DNA from: Crambe crambe
Lineage: Eukaryota; Porifera; Demospongiae; Poecilosclerida; Crambeidae
Assembly: GCA_963924555.1 (NCBI GenBank)
Contig: OZ004593.1
Coordinates: forward strand, 4,398,480-4,462,479
DNA length: 64,000 nt
Reading direction: 5' to 3'
Position numbers and translations under genes: made by a program. The notes under the pieces are model-generated. The model did not search any database. It was not told the origin of the DNA and worked only from the letters and a program-made list of their open reading frames with translations. Below, piece by piece: positions 21,042 to 32,699 of the stretch (positions are counted from its first letter, which is position 1; every line of letters starts with the position of its first letter).

Positions 21042-22195
21042 ACTAGTACAAGTTTATGCAGCTGCTGGTCACTAGCTAATAGATTATTACAAGCCCTGGC
21101 AGCTGTCAATGGTGCTTTTTTTTTTTTTTTTGAGTGATGAAACCAATTGAAGGAGAGAACTGTCTATTGGACATAGTCGATACTAGTGGGGACCCACTTT
21201 ATTGCTCTATTGGAGAATATCAAATCAGGAAGGGTGATGGATTCCTTGCCTTCATTAGCTGAAATAAATTAAATGAAGAAACCTGAGACCAAGTGTGACA
21301 AAGAAAGGAAGGTCAAAACTGGTTATTTGCTCATCGTCATAAAATCCCATTGTTCAAGATAATGTTCCTCAGCGGCAGGTAAAGTTGCTCACCTAAGAGT
21401 ACAGTGGTAGCATGAAATTGTTCACTGAAAACCCAGAATATAATCACCAGACAGATGAACCATGACCCATTTGAAACTAATGTCAGGCTGCCATTTCAGA
21501 CTGCAATACTGCCTACATGTTCACAACCATAAATTTATTCAAAAAAGGTAAAATATCGTATCTAATGAAATGGCATTAAACACACATGCTACTGGTAAAC
21601 AGGAAATATGCACCCGAAGGCCCTCCATTATTTTCAACAAAATTTCAATTAATGAACCACTGCCAGCAGAAGCAATTGAGGCAGCTATAGAAGAGTGTAG
21701 AAGCTTTATATCAGTGCTACCAGGAAATGAGGATATGCTTAATAAATTACTTGTTAAGTATGCTAGAGGTAAAATTTGGCAAAGACTTTTGTCATAGTGG
21801 AGAATGAGCCAATTTTTCTAGATTTCATCGCTCGACATTCCAGCACTCTCAAATAACATCAAAGCAGCCTTCAGAGCAAGACCAGCAGATTCTACTTTTC
21901 TAAAAAATAAGTATGGCCAGCAGCAGCGGATCTTGGTGCCTCCTTTTCACTGACATCCTGTGCAAATTGGAATTGTCACCAATCCCTGCACAAAGGTAGA
22001 GTAAGGTAAGTTACAATGGCATTTGTAACCAACCATGAAATGAAGATTAACAAAGATTGTATGTCAGCTGTAGTATAACCCCAAAAACCTCTTTCCTGCC
22101 AATTGTGAATTCTGCCTAAGCTCACCTCACTTTTATATGCCATGTCACGAAGCTCTGTCAATGTTGAGATTTATGTACAGTGGGTCATCCACAAC
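21042..22195. other. no firm gene; one exon-like ORF at 21570-21797
   Basis: The 75-codon frame at 21,570 reads EPLPAEAIEAAIEECRSFIS and NEDMLNKLLVKYARG with a GTAAAA donor-like site after ARG. It looks protein-like and helical but is unrecognised. A run of about 15 T lies near 21,117-21,131. Confidence 0.3.
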
Positions 22196-22780
22196 AGAAT
22201 CTACATCTCCTTGAAGAAAATGACACACCAAGCAAGAACAAAGAAAGTTTCATATACTCGATAGAAGAGCAAGGAATTCAAGGCAGAAAGTTGGCAAAAC
22301 AACTTGGAACTGAATAATATATGTTCATCATCTGACTTACAGCATCTTTTTTGGAGTTTGGAAAGTGAGTGATCTTAACCAATTTGAAACTAATAGGTTT
22401 CTTCATCCAATAACTTCCTGTATTGGGTGAATCCGAATGAAAATTATTATCGAATGGAAGCTTGAAAGGTACCTCAAAGAAAGTGGCAATGCCAAGCAAG
22501 AACAGAGGAAAGATTCATGTACTCAATAGAAGAGCAAGGGATTCAAGGCTGGTACTGAACTGAACAATGAAGAGACTATTCCATCAGTCCTCTTGCCAAC
22601 GTTGAATTTATCAGTGAAAAAAGTTTTAGGAGGTAATGAAATGGTCGTGATTCTTAAATGAGGGCATAATGCAATGAAGGTGAGGTGAGGTCCTACAAAC
22701 TCCAAGCTTGGAAAGGAATCTTGTAATAAGCAAGGACAGAGGAAAGGTTCATGTACTTGATAGAAGAGCTAGCTAGCTAG
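22196..22780. repeat. degenerate direct repeats, three units
   Basis: A block of the form AAGCAAGAACA-AG-AAAG-TTCATATACTCGATAGAAGAGCAAGG occurs near 22,227, 22,495 and 22,728, spaced about 235-270 bp apart. Intervening segments share CTTGGAA and GAACTGAA. The units are old and imperfect, with no coding sense. Confidence 0.6.
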
Positions 22781-25051
22781 CTCTGGTGCTTTAATAAATC
22801 ACGAAACATTTCATAAAAGGAATGGTACTAAAGAAGAAAACCAGGTGGGTGTAGGCAGCTCCTATTCAAATATAATTTAAAAGGATGGGCTCTTTAAATG
22901 AAGTTAACAATTGCACTATTGGCCACTCCCTCGCGAGTTTAATGTGTATATGCGGGGTACATGATCATGCGTCAGTCACGCTGAAGGAGCAAGGCATCAA
23001 CTTACTTGACTGCTGCTGATTCCTGCTGATTTTCCAGACTTATTTCTCAGATTTACAAGCGTACTTCCCCCCTGATGCTGTGGAGGCAGAGCTACTTGTG
23101 TTGGTCGCGCAACCAGAGCGACACGCGGCCGTACATCAACTCGGGCCTCAGTGGACGATCAACCGGCGGCGGACAGCCAGCCTACCATTGCAGATGATAC
23201 CACACTTTCATCCCTGCAGTTCGCAAGGAGGGCGAGTTATCATCCCCCCTCCTTGCAGTTATCATTACATGGGGGGCGACCCCGCTGGGGCCCCACAGCT
23301 CTATGTGGGGGCGACCCTGCTGGGGCCCCCTAGCTCTATGTTCGATGTAGGGGTATGCCCTCGCTGGGCCCCCAAGATTATAAGTTGGGGGGAGTGGCCC
23401 CTGCAGCATTACCAAACCTTTATTCCACATACATATGGAAGCTTAACATAGGTAAATGGTAGCTAGTCCCAAGTGCAAATTGTTAAATGGTGTTACTACA
23501 AATACTTTTAGTTTTGAGAAGTTTAGTAATAAGCACTCTTAATAGTATGATTTCTACAATGATACAAAACATTCTGTAATAAAAACAACGATTAAGATCA
23601 TTATGATTAAGATCTATAAATCAAATGAAGCCATTCTAACTTAAAGTTAGCCATTATTTAACACAAAAGGAAGATCATGGATAGCCTCAGCAGTGTGTAG
23701 TGTATATAGTGGGTGGTAGTAAAGTGTATTGCAACTGAAAATGCGAGGGACCCACTCCTTAATAAAAATTGCAAAGTGGTATTAGGACTGCCATCTTCAA
23801 CCAAGTATACAGAGATGCCCTATTATGTCGGTCTCAATATCATCAAAAGATGGTGGTGGTAAATGACTTTGAAACCCTACATTCAGTGGGAAAAATCAAT
23901 TCTTATCTGAAGGGGAAAAATCTAGTGTAAAGCATGTTCATTCATGTCACCAAATATAGAAAAGAAAATGTCAGATGAATGTTTGGATAATATTGTTATG
24001 CTCCTGGATTTAAAAACAAACCAACAATTTCAACAGATTAACACAAGATCAACACATGAATTGTGTTGCTTTGATTAAGTAGTTATTGTTATCAATTGAT
24101 TCATATAACTAGTTGTCATTATTACTGATTATTTTCTGCTAACAATTAATCTTTTGCTGCTGCTAAAAATGTATCTTGGGAGATCAACCCATCATTTTAT
24201 GATAAAGATGTTAATTATTGCTATTTTAGTTGAATATGAGGATTTGTTTTTGGATAAGGGTAAAACAAAAATTCAATATATTATTATCAGAGAGTGCGGT
24301 AGCACTCTCTATGTAGGGATGACTCGGACGGCCACGCGCGCCGTCTATAGACTAATACAAAAGTGAAATTCTAGTTCCCCCACTTAGACCTAACAAAAGC
24401 TACTGTGAATGATTATCCAGCCTACTAGAGCCTACTACAATGTGCAGACCAAGTTTCAGAACCAGGAGGCTTACCGTTTCAGAAATACGGCAAGCAGGTA
24501 AATCGCTAGATTCTTCTTCTCTATTGTTATCGTTATTCTTCTTAGACAACCATATCTCTCGAATCACTCAAGCTACAGCTATGGTTTATGGATAAATCCA
24601 CTCCAAATTCTACCAGCTACGATCTTTTGTACTCGTCAATCCTTGAAAGAGTCGATGTAAAAGGAGACACTACGGGGGACAATATTATGCTAATAACTCG
24701 ATTATAAGAAGCCATTTTTATTCCAATAATGCGCATGCGCATGTAATTCATATCCAATTATTCGAAATTATAATATTTCCATCCTTTATTCGCTGCATAC
24801 ATGTACAATGTGCGTCCAGACTTTCTGGCTACATTGAGCTTTATGAACTTTATCCAGTTCTTTTAAGAACTATTAACTTGGCTACACTGAAGATATTTCG
24901 AATTCGGGGATTGCAGTTACTCAGATTCACTGTAGCTGTTCCATACCGGCCATCCAACTGATTCTTCTGCATCCTCCGTGTATCACCCTTTACCATATTT
25001 CCCTCCTTATATAAAGATAAGTTATTTAATAGTAATTATTAACTAATAGCT
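22781..25051. other. no supportable gene; GC-rich island at 23050-23430
   Basis: The island 23,050-23,430 is much more GC-rich than its surroundings and contains partly repeated GGGGCGACCC-GCTGGGGCCCC units. Open frames of 123, 60 and 82 codons on both strands are low-complexity consequences and are not called. The rest is AT-rich; the hairpin motif at 24,285-24,320 is listed with its sister at 17,268. Confidence 0.4.
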
Positions 25052-25420
25052 ATGCCTTCAAAAATACAAAAAAAAAAAAAAAGGACTATCAAACAGCATT
25101 ACATCAATAACAGAGACAAACAAACAGCAGCAGCACGTGCTTCTTATCAGGCTAACCCTGACCCCCCAAAAATTAGCTCTCATGCTTATTACTGTTCAAA
25201 CATGGAAAAAAAAAAAAAAAAAAAAGATCTAAGGCACATTATCAGGCTGATCTGCAAAAGGAAAAAGCACACAGTAAAGAACAGTAACAGGCTGATCCAG
25301 AAAAAGCTTACGTTATCAGGCTGATCCGCAAAAGGAAAAAAATTATAGGAAACAACGCTACTAGGCTAATCCAGAAAAGACAAAAGTTTCTTACCGTGCC
25401 TACTCTAAAGCACGCTACTG
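25052..25420 (+). pseudogene. Helitron-type 'MPSK' basic repeat ORF, decayed
   Basis: The frame starts MPSKIQKKKKRTIKQHY and carries AAARASYQANPDPP. After slips in two long A runs (25,068-25,082 and 25,205-25,223) the other frames continue with SKAHYQADLQKEKAHSKEQ, QADPEKAY and ANPEKTKVSYR. Repeats of the form YQA-DPEKK following an MPSK start are a hallmark of the N-terminal region of sponge Helitron-like proteins. A second MPSK start occurs at 53,025. The poly-A slips and a TAA show it is not functional. Confidence 0.5.
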
Positions 25421-25626
25421 TGATGGGAAGAGGAGAAAGAGGAGGGATGGAAAGAGGAGGAGGAGGAATTGAAAGGGGAAGAGGTGGAGGGGTGGAAGGA
25501 GGGGTAGGAAGAGGTAGGGGAAGAAGAGGAGAAAGAGGAAGAGGAAGAAGAGGTGGCACAGAAAGGGGAAGGAGGAAGAGAAAGGAGGGGCGGAAGGAGG
25601 AATCCTTTCTATACGTTCAAATGTAA
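25421..25626 (+). CDS. RG-rich (RGG-type) low-complexity ORF, copy 3
   Basis: The open frame 25,396-25,626 reads MGRGERGGMERGGGG, then repeats of ERGRGGGVEGG and GRGRRGERGRG, ending in a short non-repetitive tail. This is the longest uninterrupted of the three RG-rich segments. It could be a decayed exon of an RGG RNA-binding protein or just a purine-rich minisatellite; reading frame openness is expected from the composition, so the coding call is weak. The antisense Pro/Ser/Leu frame is a shadow. Confidence 0.25.
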
Positions 25627-25874
25627 GTTATGATGTATACACTGTACATTGAATATTTCATAACAGTTATTTTCATAATATGGAAGTAAAATAAACATTT
25701 ATAAATGTAAGTTGCAAGTCATGATTGAGTCATTATTATGATGTCCTGATAATACATCTTCATTGCAGAACAAAAAGACCTATATTCTTTATAGTAATTA
25801 TAAATAATTATAATAAATTTTAATAATTCAATTACAAAATGCATGCGCATAATTAATTAAAATCTTGCTCGTGT

Positions 25875-26200
25875 AGCTAGCTTAGATTCAACGAGGGTTT
25901 ATCTGCCTAACTTCAACACTAAAAAGCTACTGTTCAAAGAAAAAAAGATGTAGGGATGACCACTGCTCCAAAAAGTAAAGAAACAAGGGTAGGTATGAAG
26001 AATGGAAATGGGATCAATCTTTGTTCTGTATATCCAGCCAACAATCCCTACATATACGCCAGGTAGCTTCAGATAATAGTGTGTATGTGTAGGGATTGTT
26101 GGCTGGATATACAGAACAAAGATTGATCCCATTTCCATTCTTCATACCTACCCTTGTTTCTTTACTTTTTGGAGCAGTGGTCATCCCTACATCTTTTTTC
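25875..26200. mobile_element. foldback MITE with arms of about 113 bp, plus shared left flank
   Basis: 25,939-26,053 and 26,088-26,200 are almost perfect inverted repeats starting GAAAAAAAGATGTAGGGATG and including GGTAGGTATGAAGAATGG and TTCTGTATATCCAGCC, with a centre of about 35 bp. The left flank 25,875-25,940 also occurs before the sister element at 7109. Open frames on the minus strand here are parts of the hairpin. Near-identity of the arms suggests recent formation or gene conversion between arms. Confidence 0.9.
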
Positions 26201-26888
26201 ATTTCATAGAAATGTTTTTTCCCTTATTATTTATGCAGTGAGTTAAAGTCGTCAAGTTTTGCACAATGAGAGAGGATTTATGGTGCAGTGTATATATAGG
26301 AATGGGGGAATCTATCAATGAAAATGCTGGGAAAAAATGTCTATTTATTGAGGGCTGGTGGTAATGGATTCGTCTATGACCTTACGCTCAGTAAAAATCC
26401 TTCCCCACAGCTAATGAAGAAGAAATAGAGTTTATATGCGCTAACCAGAATAAATAACCAAAGTTTTTAAAAAATGCTTTTAATGAAACTATATTAAAAT
26501 TAATACTCACACTCGATAATATAACTTAGCTAGTACAATTAAAGACACACAAGAATTACCAAATTACTTCAGAATTTATACATGTATAGCTTTTGTACAA
26601 AAGCCCAAATAAATTTCTTTTGATCTATAAAATCAGAGCTAAACCGGTTCCGCTGGCCGGCATCTTCTTTCAAATGTGATATCACTTTCACAGGTGAAGG
26701 AACTCTCACAGATGTTGTCTGCAGGATAATTCTGATAAGTGCTGAATGTTATTATAAACCATATCATGAATTAGTGTTTTTCTTCTTCTTGGAAATTTGG
26801 CCAAAGATAGACGCATATATGAAGCTGGTGCACACACAAACACGCTATAAATAAGTGACAAAACTCCATTAGCCGCTGGGATATCTTA
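26201..26888. other. no supportable gene
   Basis: AT-rich sequence without a convincing frame, repeat or hairpin. Confidence 0.5.
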
Positions 26889-27100
26889 TGCTCCGGCTCC
26901 TCCAATTTGGATTCTGGCTCTTTTAGTCCTCATTTTGGCTCTGGTTTGAATTCTTGCTCTGGCTCCTTCAACGGCTCTCATCCTGGCTCCTCCAGTTATC
27001 GCTCCGGCTCTTCTAGTTCTTGCTCGGGTCATATGCTGGGTGCCATGCCCCACAATACAGCGACAAGTGTGGAGGCACCTGAAGGAATTCAATGTTGACA
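26889..27100 (+). repeat. degenerate Ser/Gly-coding minisatellite
   Basis: Imperfect units around CTCTGGCTCCTYC and TTCTGGCTCTT run for about 140 bp. The plus frame is Ser/Gly-rich (SGSSNLDSGSF-type), while the antisense frame is Arg/Ala-rich. Openness on both strands follows from the repeat, so no gene is called. Confidence 0.55.
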
Positions 27101-27126
27101 CTTGCTACTTCACATCTTAATCATAT

Positions 27127-27627
27127 TTGTTTGCTATACTTGTCACATGTAAAACATTCATCACACAGAACAGAAACGAGAGCTTTAATAATCTCTTGTG
27201 GGCTCATGCACCGAAGAAAGAGTACGTTACTAGGTCAACTGTTGAAATTGCCACAGCTCAGGCGGTGCTGGTTTTCAACAGTGGCAGTCAGGCTCTGATT
27301 CCCATCATGGAGCGTTTAGGGGCTCATCCAGGTCAACTCTGCAGTTTATGCAGGTCAGTGATGGAAAAATTTGGACATGCCTATGATATGTATTCCCGGA
27401 TTTCAAATTTTCCTTTTCGATTTTACGAGGTGAAACATTTCTTCAGTGCGAAAGGTCCTTATCCCAGGCAAACTTGGACCTATGTGACATCAGGGATGAG
27501 AGAGGCTTTTCTGCATCTGTGGATATCCATCGTCTGTTCAAGTTTAGACCAAATTTACTGGCAGAGGGGAGACCACCAGAGCTTTTGGACCCCATCAAAA
27601 AATTAATAACACACTTGAAACGCTGCT
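27127..27627 (+). pseudogene. Mutator-like transposase C-terminal region
   Basis: The frame contains TQNRNESFNNLLWAHAPKKE, then a T-A-rich helix (STVEIATAQAVLVFNSG) and MERLGAHPG. The order 'QN.NES.N.L.W...PK', 'AV..FN.G', 'LG..PG' is the C-terminal signature of Mutator-like transposase domain proteins found in many invertebrates. Past about 27,470 the frame shifts: DLCDIRDERGF and HRLFKFRPNLL continue to a TGA near 27,627. The DDE core is not upstream, where the Ser/Gly repeat lies, so this is a 5'-truncated relic. Confidence 0.5.
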
Positions 27628-28600
27628 GAACGATATGTCTTGTAGAGTATCTTTTACAGGCAAATAATGAAAAAAAGGTTGTAGCAAAATAGGAAAGCAT
27701 GTTTTCGAACCGTTATTCACTTCAGTAACCTTCGAAAAAGGTAATCAGAGTGTCTTGCTGGACTTTAATGGCGAAACTAAATATTTAGGAGTTGGTTCTG
27801 TAGCAACGTGGCACGGAACGACTGAAATTAGGATTCAAGGTCCTACCTGGCTGCCAAAGATGAACTGGGTAGCATCTTCTGCTAGGTCAAAATTAAATAT
27901 ACCGTTGGAAAGCTAAGCAACCATTTGACACCAAAATCAACCTTGTAGCTTGATTAACAAAAAAGTTATGGGCAGGGGGGAAAATGGATAACACGTCCCT
28001 TAATCAAAGCGATGAAGAAGATGCTGCTGATGGATTGGCCAATGACTTGTAGGACTGGATGGGGTATATGAAGAGGTAGAAGCTTAGTTATACACATAGA
28101 AGCTATTAAACATGGCAAGGGAATTCCACTCAAGTCTCCCAGCTTTCACTGCAGGCGAGCATGATTACATCAATGGGAACTGGAAGCTTCTCGGAATACC
28201 ACACGCCCTTCAAGAGAGAATTCTACTCATTATAGGACCCAGAAGAGTCATGATACAAGAATTTAACTATCTATGCGAGAAGATTGGGATACCAACTGGC
28301 CTTTCCAAAATTTGGCTTCCAGATGATGGAAGAACTTATGTTGAATACACAAGGCCTTGCTAAGGATACTAAGTGCATATACAGCAGAACAGATGCTGCT
28401 CCGACTTTGGAGTCTGTTTGGTCTGGTTTTTAACAGGATAACAATTCCAAAAGGCCTTGCATCAGATAATAGGTTGATACATATTACAGCTAGTGAAAGT
28501 TTGTTTTTATGCATTGTTTATGTGCACACAATTAGAATTGGGGAGTATAAGCTCCTGATAATGAGTGTATACCCACTATTAGTTTAGTAAACTAATTGAC
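27628..28600 (+). other. exon-like ORFs of unknown function
   Basis: A short frame near 27,987 (MDNTSLNQSDEEDAADGLAN) precedes an 83-codon frame at 28,112-28,363 reading FTAGEHDYINGNWKLLGIP, LQERILLIIGPRRVM and KIGIPTGLSKIW. The 'LLGI...ERILLIIGPR' stretch is faintly like a SAM-domain C-terminus, but key positions are not convincing. I leave it unnamed. Confidence 0.25.
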
Positions 28601-31484
28601 CTCAATAAACAAGCACAGGGTATAAATCCAAATCCACAGCTACAGTGCACACAAACATTAAATATTTACTAGAGAATTCTCTCTCTGGCATCAGTGCCTA
28701 AAATCTATTTGTATACTTGAAAGAAAATGGAGACAACCAGGTCCCTTAGGGAAATAATTGTGACAGAGTGGATAAATCATGAAATTGGGTTGAATCCCTA
28801 GGGTATGTAACGAATCCAGAAGGGTAGCCACCAGAATATTGAACCCTGACTGGTTTATTATTATAACTAAAGATCGACAGTTTGCACTAATATATTTTTG
28901 TTGTATAGTCCATTTTAATACATACAAAGCGAAAAATATATATACTGAATGCTAGCAAGCGTCACATAATCCACCACGTTGGCAAGGCCCAGTCCATGCA
29001 CCCTTCTAGAGCAGAGGCTGAGCTTTAGAGCCACACTTTACATGAAAATAATGGCATTACTCAAGGAAATGAAACTTGGGTATATGCTCTTGTGCCATTC
29101 ACACACTTCAAGATAAATATATTTGGGACACACATACCGTTTTTGTATGTAGACCATCCACACACCTTGATTACCTACCTTTTTTTTAAACAACATAACT
29201 TGATATACCTACCTTTTTTGATCATCCAGACAGGATCAGTAGCAACGTATATATTTACATTATAGACAATAGATAACTGGTGTACAGTTTCAGATGGTCC
29301 TAGCCATGGAACAATCAGTACAGAAGACTTTCCACGATACACTACCTTTCTTCAGGAAACATTAGGTCCATCGAATCATATACAGTTACACACCAAGATA
29401 CCCATCTACCCTTGCAGATCAGTCATCATACCATATGCACTTTCTTAATGGATGGACAGAGACTATTTTCATCCTTGGATCGCACACCAAGAGTGAAGAC
29501 ACACCTACCTTCTTTTGCAGACTGGTCCACTGTACCACATACACTTACCTTATTTAAGATACAGCAGCAAGTCACATCAGAAGGAAAGTATATGCAATGC
29601 TTACTGTTCAGGCTCGGGCCTATTAGACTGGCAAAGGCTATGTAGTAGAGCATAATTTTCTAAGCTACACTGCAAGGACTAGTAGGTTAACTGCACACTG
29701 CCATCCCAGATTAACTTATTTAGTAGTTCATTCCCCAAACCTTCCCTGATAGCTATAAAAATTAATGCAGTGTTCACAGCAGAACTTTAGACTGTTAAAT
29801 AAACTCTGTACTCAGCCTGAAGAACAATACATTGAACACACCCATTCTCATGTACTTATGTAAATTGAACCTACAGTTTCCATAACAACCAAATGAATAT
29901 TCAGAGCTTCAGTAGTGGTCCAGTCTGAATAACTGCAATACATCAAAGCTGCCTGTCATGAATGTGGAAACAATTCAGCAGTCACAACTAGGGCTAGATA
30001 CACACTCAACATATACCTTTACGCCTGCAGCTGCCTGTTGTCCAGCCACATGAGGGTAGGGGCCCTAAATGGACAATCACAGTGGGATGGTTGGTAATTA
30101 GAGGAGCAGGCCCAGGCTTGTATAAAACGTACATGAGCTGGTGCTTTGGGGGAGCCAGCAGATTCTGGTGAGATTACGAATTTGGTTCCAAGAACTATCT
30201 CAAAGACTTTGTGATACTGGATGATAAGCCTGACTCATCTTGTGTACAGGAAAGGCAGAAATTAAACATGTCGAAAAATGTTGAGAAGGTTTTTAAAAAA
30301 TAGTCAGAGAAATATTTACCTCATAGATACAGAACACGCTCTCCATATCCTCTCAGAAAAAAAAGCACGTGTACATGTAAGATCCACGCACATGCGCATA
30401 AACGAACAATACAGGTGTGCTTCTCTTAGAGCTGTCCCAGTCTCATTTTGTAAGTTAGTGTGTTTATTGCACCTCATTATACTTGTCTTCGTTGTGGTCC
30501 GGCGTATTTATTTACTCATGGTTTATGATTCATGATTTACTTAGTACCAATCAAGGAAAAGAAAAAAATTTCGATGTTACTTTTTGATCCAGCTATTGCC
30601 ATGATGTTCACAGAGTGACTGTGGTATTGACAATCTTTTTTTTTCCTTTGCACTTCCTAGTACAAGAACTACTCTTAAGTACAAGAACGCAGTACAATGA
30701 TAACCTCCAGCTTGCAATTGCAGAAGTGACATTGTGTCCCCTCCCTAACATGGATCAGAACCCTTATCAAGAAGAACCCTTGTCAAGAGTTTGTGGTTGA
30801 TATTTTTGTGCAGCCAGTAAATAGGTACAGTAAATAGGTAAGTAGTGCTTTTGAATGAATGACATCAGGTGACATACTAGTCTCGCACACCCACCCCTCC
30901 AAAATAAAATTGGAGGGATGTGTATATCAAACTCGTTCTCTCCTGGATGACATACTTTGAGCTGTATAGCTTATGTAGTGGGTGTGGTTTCATATGCAGG
31001 CTACCATGCCAAGGTTGCTGATTATATATTTAAACTAAAACTTGAAAAGGAATAAGTCTTCAAAAGTTTGTTGCTGGTAACTCCCTACTGGCTATGGAAA
31101 TTCTCTTTTGCTACATCCTATTTTTATAATTAATTTCCCCGTAATACAATAGTCTAAAACATTTTTTATAAACAAATATTTCGATCACTTCACAATGATT
31201 ATTTAAAATGATTCAAAAATCATAAAGTAATAAATTATGCGTTCAGGTTATAATCAGCTTTACCATTAAATACCCATGAGCTATGTTAACTAAAGGTCAT
31301 GAGGCTATTGTAAACATTTGGTAGTACTCCAACGTCTATTCATTTTCTCTTTCTGTTTCCTAATGTACCAAGACTCTAAATAGCATCTTTGATATAGTTT
31401 CTGACTATTGTCCACTACCTCAGCATTATTCCAGTCAATGAGGTGGTTGTGCACAATTGCAACAGCTGAACTTGTGCTCCTTTG
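28601..31484. other. no supportable gene; degenerate repeats at 29130-29560
   Basis: Between 29,130 and 29,560 a loose motif (CCTACCTT-TTTGCAGACC-TCCA-ACACA) recurs about five times in diverged form. Frames of 75-85 codons (29,412-29,645 and 30,278-30,535) are unrecognised and partly made of these repeats. Nothing else was seen. Confidence 0.4.
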
Positions 31485-32110
31485 TCAGTGATGTATGTAG
31501 AAGATAGTCCCATTCCTGTTACTGTGGCAAAGGGTATTAATGGAGACACAACTAAAACAATTGATTGAATAAAGAATGGGGATTATCAGATAATTTTTGT
31601 CAGTCCAGAAGCTTTTTTTGTTTACAGAGTAGCGAAATATCCTTCCTTCTGATACCTACATATTAAAGTAGCATTAGTCATAGACGAAGCTCACTGTGTC
31701 AAAAAATGGTAAGTCGATGAGGCCCCTCCAACTTCTTATACTCAATAGTAAAAATTAAAGATAAGACTTTTTATTTATGGGAGAGATTTTCTCACCTTGA
31801 TGAAGTACGCAGTATCATACCCAATACAGTTAGGGTTATGGCATTGACTGCCACGGCAACCAAAACTACAAGAAATTTTATAATAAAAGTTTATGCATGC
31901 AAGCACCTGAAATTACATATATTCCTCCAGCTAGGGAGAACTTGTTATATACCTGTCCTGGATAAACCCAAAGGTGGAATTTCTGAAGCTTTTAAATCTA
32001 TTGTAGACAGACTGAAATCTGAAAGGAGTAAAATGGGACGTATAATCATATTTTGCAAAATATACAACAATGTAATATCTATGAAAGGAAAAAAAATTAT
32101 GCTAAAATAA
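31485..32110 (+). pseudogene. RecQ-like DNA helicase relic
   Basis: Walker B / motif II appears as VALVIDEAHCVKKW (31,670-31,710), followed by GTAAGT. Motif III appears as VMALTATATKTTRNF (31,832-31,875), preceded by HLDEVRSIIPNTVR. Upstream pieces include EDSPIPVTVAKGIN and IIFVSPEAFF; downstream are KGGISEAFKSIVDRLKSE and RIIIFCK. The DEAHC and TATAT signatures together are characteristic of the RecQ helicase family, 3'-5' enzymes in DNA repair. Motif I (Walker A) and the second RecA domain are missing, and stops interrupt the frame, so it is a pseudogene or transposon-carried copy. Confidence 0.65.
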
Positions 32111-32299
32111 AGAGGCCATGTAGGGTTAGTCTGTACTTTACCGTAGTCACTATAATTCAAGCGCCAGAAAATAATAATTCCATGTAGGCGTGGCGCTTAG
32201 CTTATGGCTTAAAAAATGCACTTCCTCTGGGCGTGGCGCTTAAATTACAGTGGCGCTTAATTAATTGTAGCTTATCTGGATTGCAAAAACGTGGAGATG

Positions 32300-32640
32300 G
32301 CTGCTAGCAGCTTTCAGCTGTCATTCAGCAGTGTTGCGAGGGGATTTCACGTGTATCAGGCAGTTTGGACCCCAGTGCTCAATGCTGAATATACGTAACA
32401 CAGCAAGAACATGGCAATAGTGAAGACCAGTATGCTGTGGCTGTGATCAGGTTATCGGGCATGTACCTAGAGAGCTTTCCCAAACATTTTGGTATTTCAT
32501 TGAAAGAGAAGGTGAAATTTTCTGCAAAGTCACTGGGAGAAGGCAAAGGTCTGGACTCCTGCAAGGTGGGATGGAAATATCCTGCATTTATACTCTGAAG
32601 GGGAAGAAAAAACTTGTGAATAAACTTAGGTTAGTACTAA
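32300..32640 (+). pseudogene. HIRAN-like domain fragment inside pogo-like element
   Basis: Three frames in succession give RGFHVYQAVWTPVLNAE, QQEHGNSEDQYAVAVIR and IGHVPRELSQTFWYF, then IFCKVTGRR and LLQGGMEISCIY. The order 'W.P..G..L..RE..N..D..AVAV...G..VGH.PR....F' is that of HIRAN domains, which bind DNA ends and ssDNA in proteins such as HLTF. Two frameshifts separate the pieces. It lies between the element's left end and the 3' end of its transposase, in opposite orientation. Confidence 0.5.
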
Positions 32641-32699
32641 ACAATGAATATTAAAGAACTAAACAGTACCACATGATCGAGCTATCTACATGTTTTCAT

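Noticed and set aside
20723-21109. 128-codon minus-strand open frame rich in Ser/Phe/His/Pro
   Set aside because: It is the antisense of the RG-rich tract and the 27-bp tandem repeat; openness is explained by composition.
21976-22705. Minus-strand frames of 60-73 codons
   Set aside because: No motif, no second copy with a conserved frame, and located in degenerate direct repeats.
22196-22780. CRISPR-like array
   Set aside because: Only three imperfect units with unequal spacing above 200 bp, in a eukaryotic context.
23080-23451. 123-codon GC-rich frame as a gene
   Set aside because: Three frames on both strands are open over the same GC-rich repeats; no domain, and no splice or start context to prefer one.
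24285-24320. tRNA or transcription terminator from the hairpin
   Set aside because: Stem and flanks are repeated elsewhere as part of a dispersed element; no cloverleaf, no A/B boxes and no T run.
25308-25559. Pro/Leu/Ser-rich minus-strand frame
   Set aside because: Antisense shadow of the RG-rich purine tract at 25.4-25.6 kb.
25914-26202. Two minus-strand frames of 62 and 79 codons
   Set aside because: They lie inside the foldback arms and are mirror products of the inverted repeat.
28112-28363. SAM domain protein
   Set aside because: Only a loose C-terminal resemblance; the hydrophobic pattern of the first three helices is not convincing.
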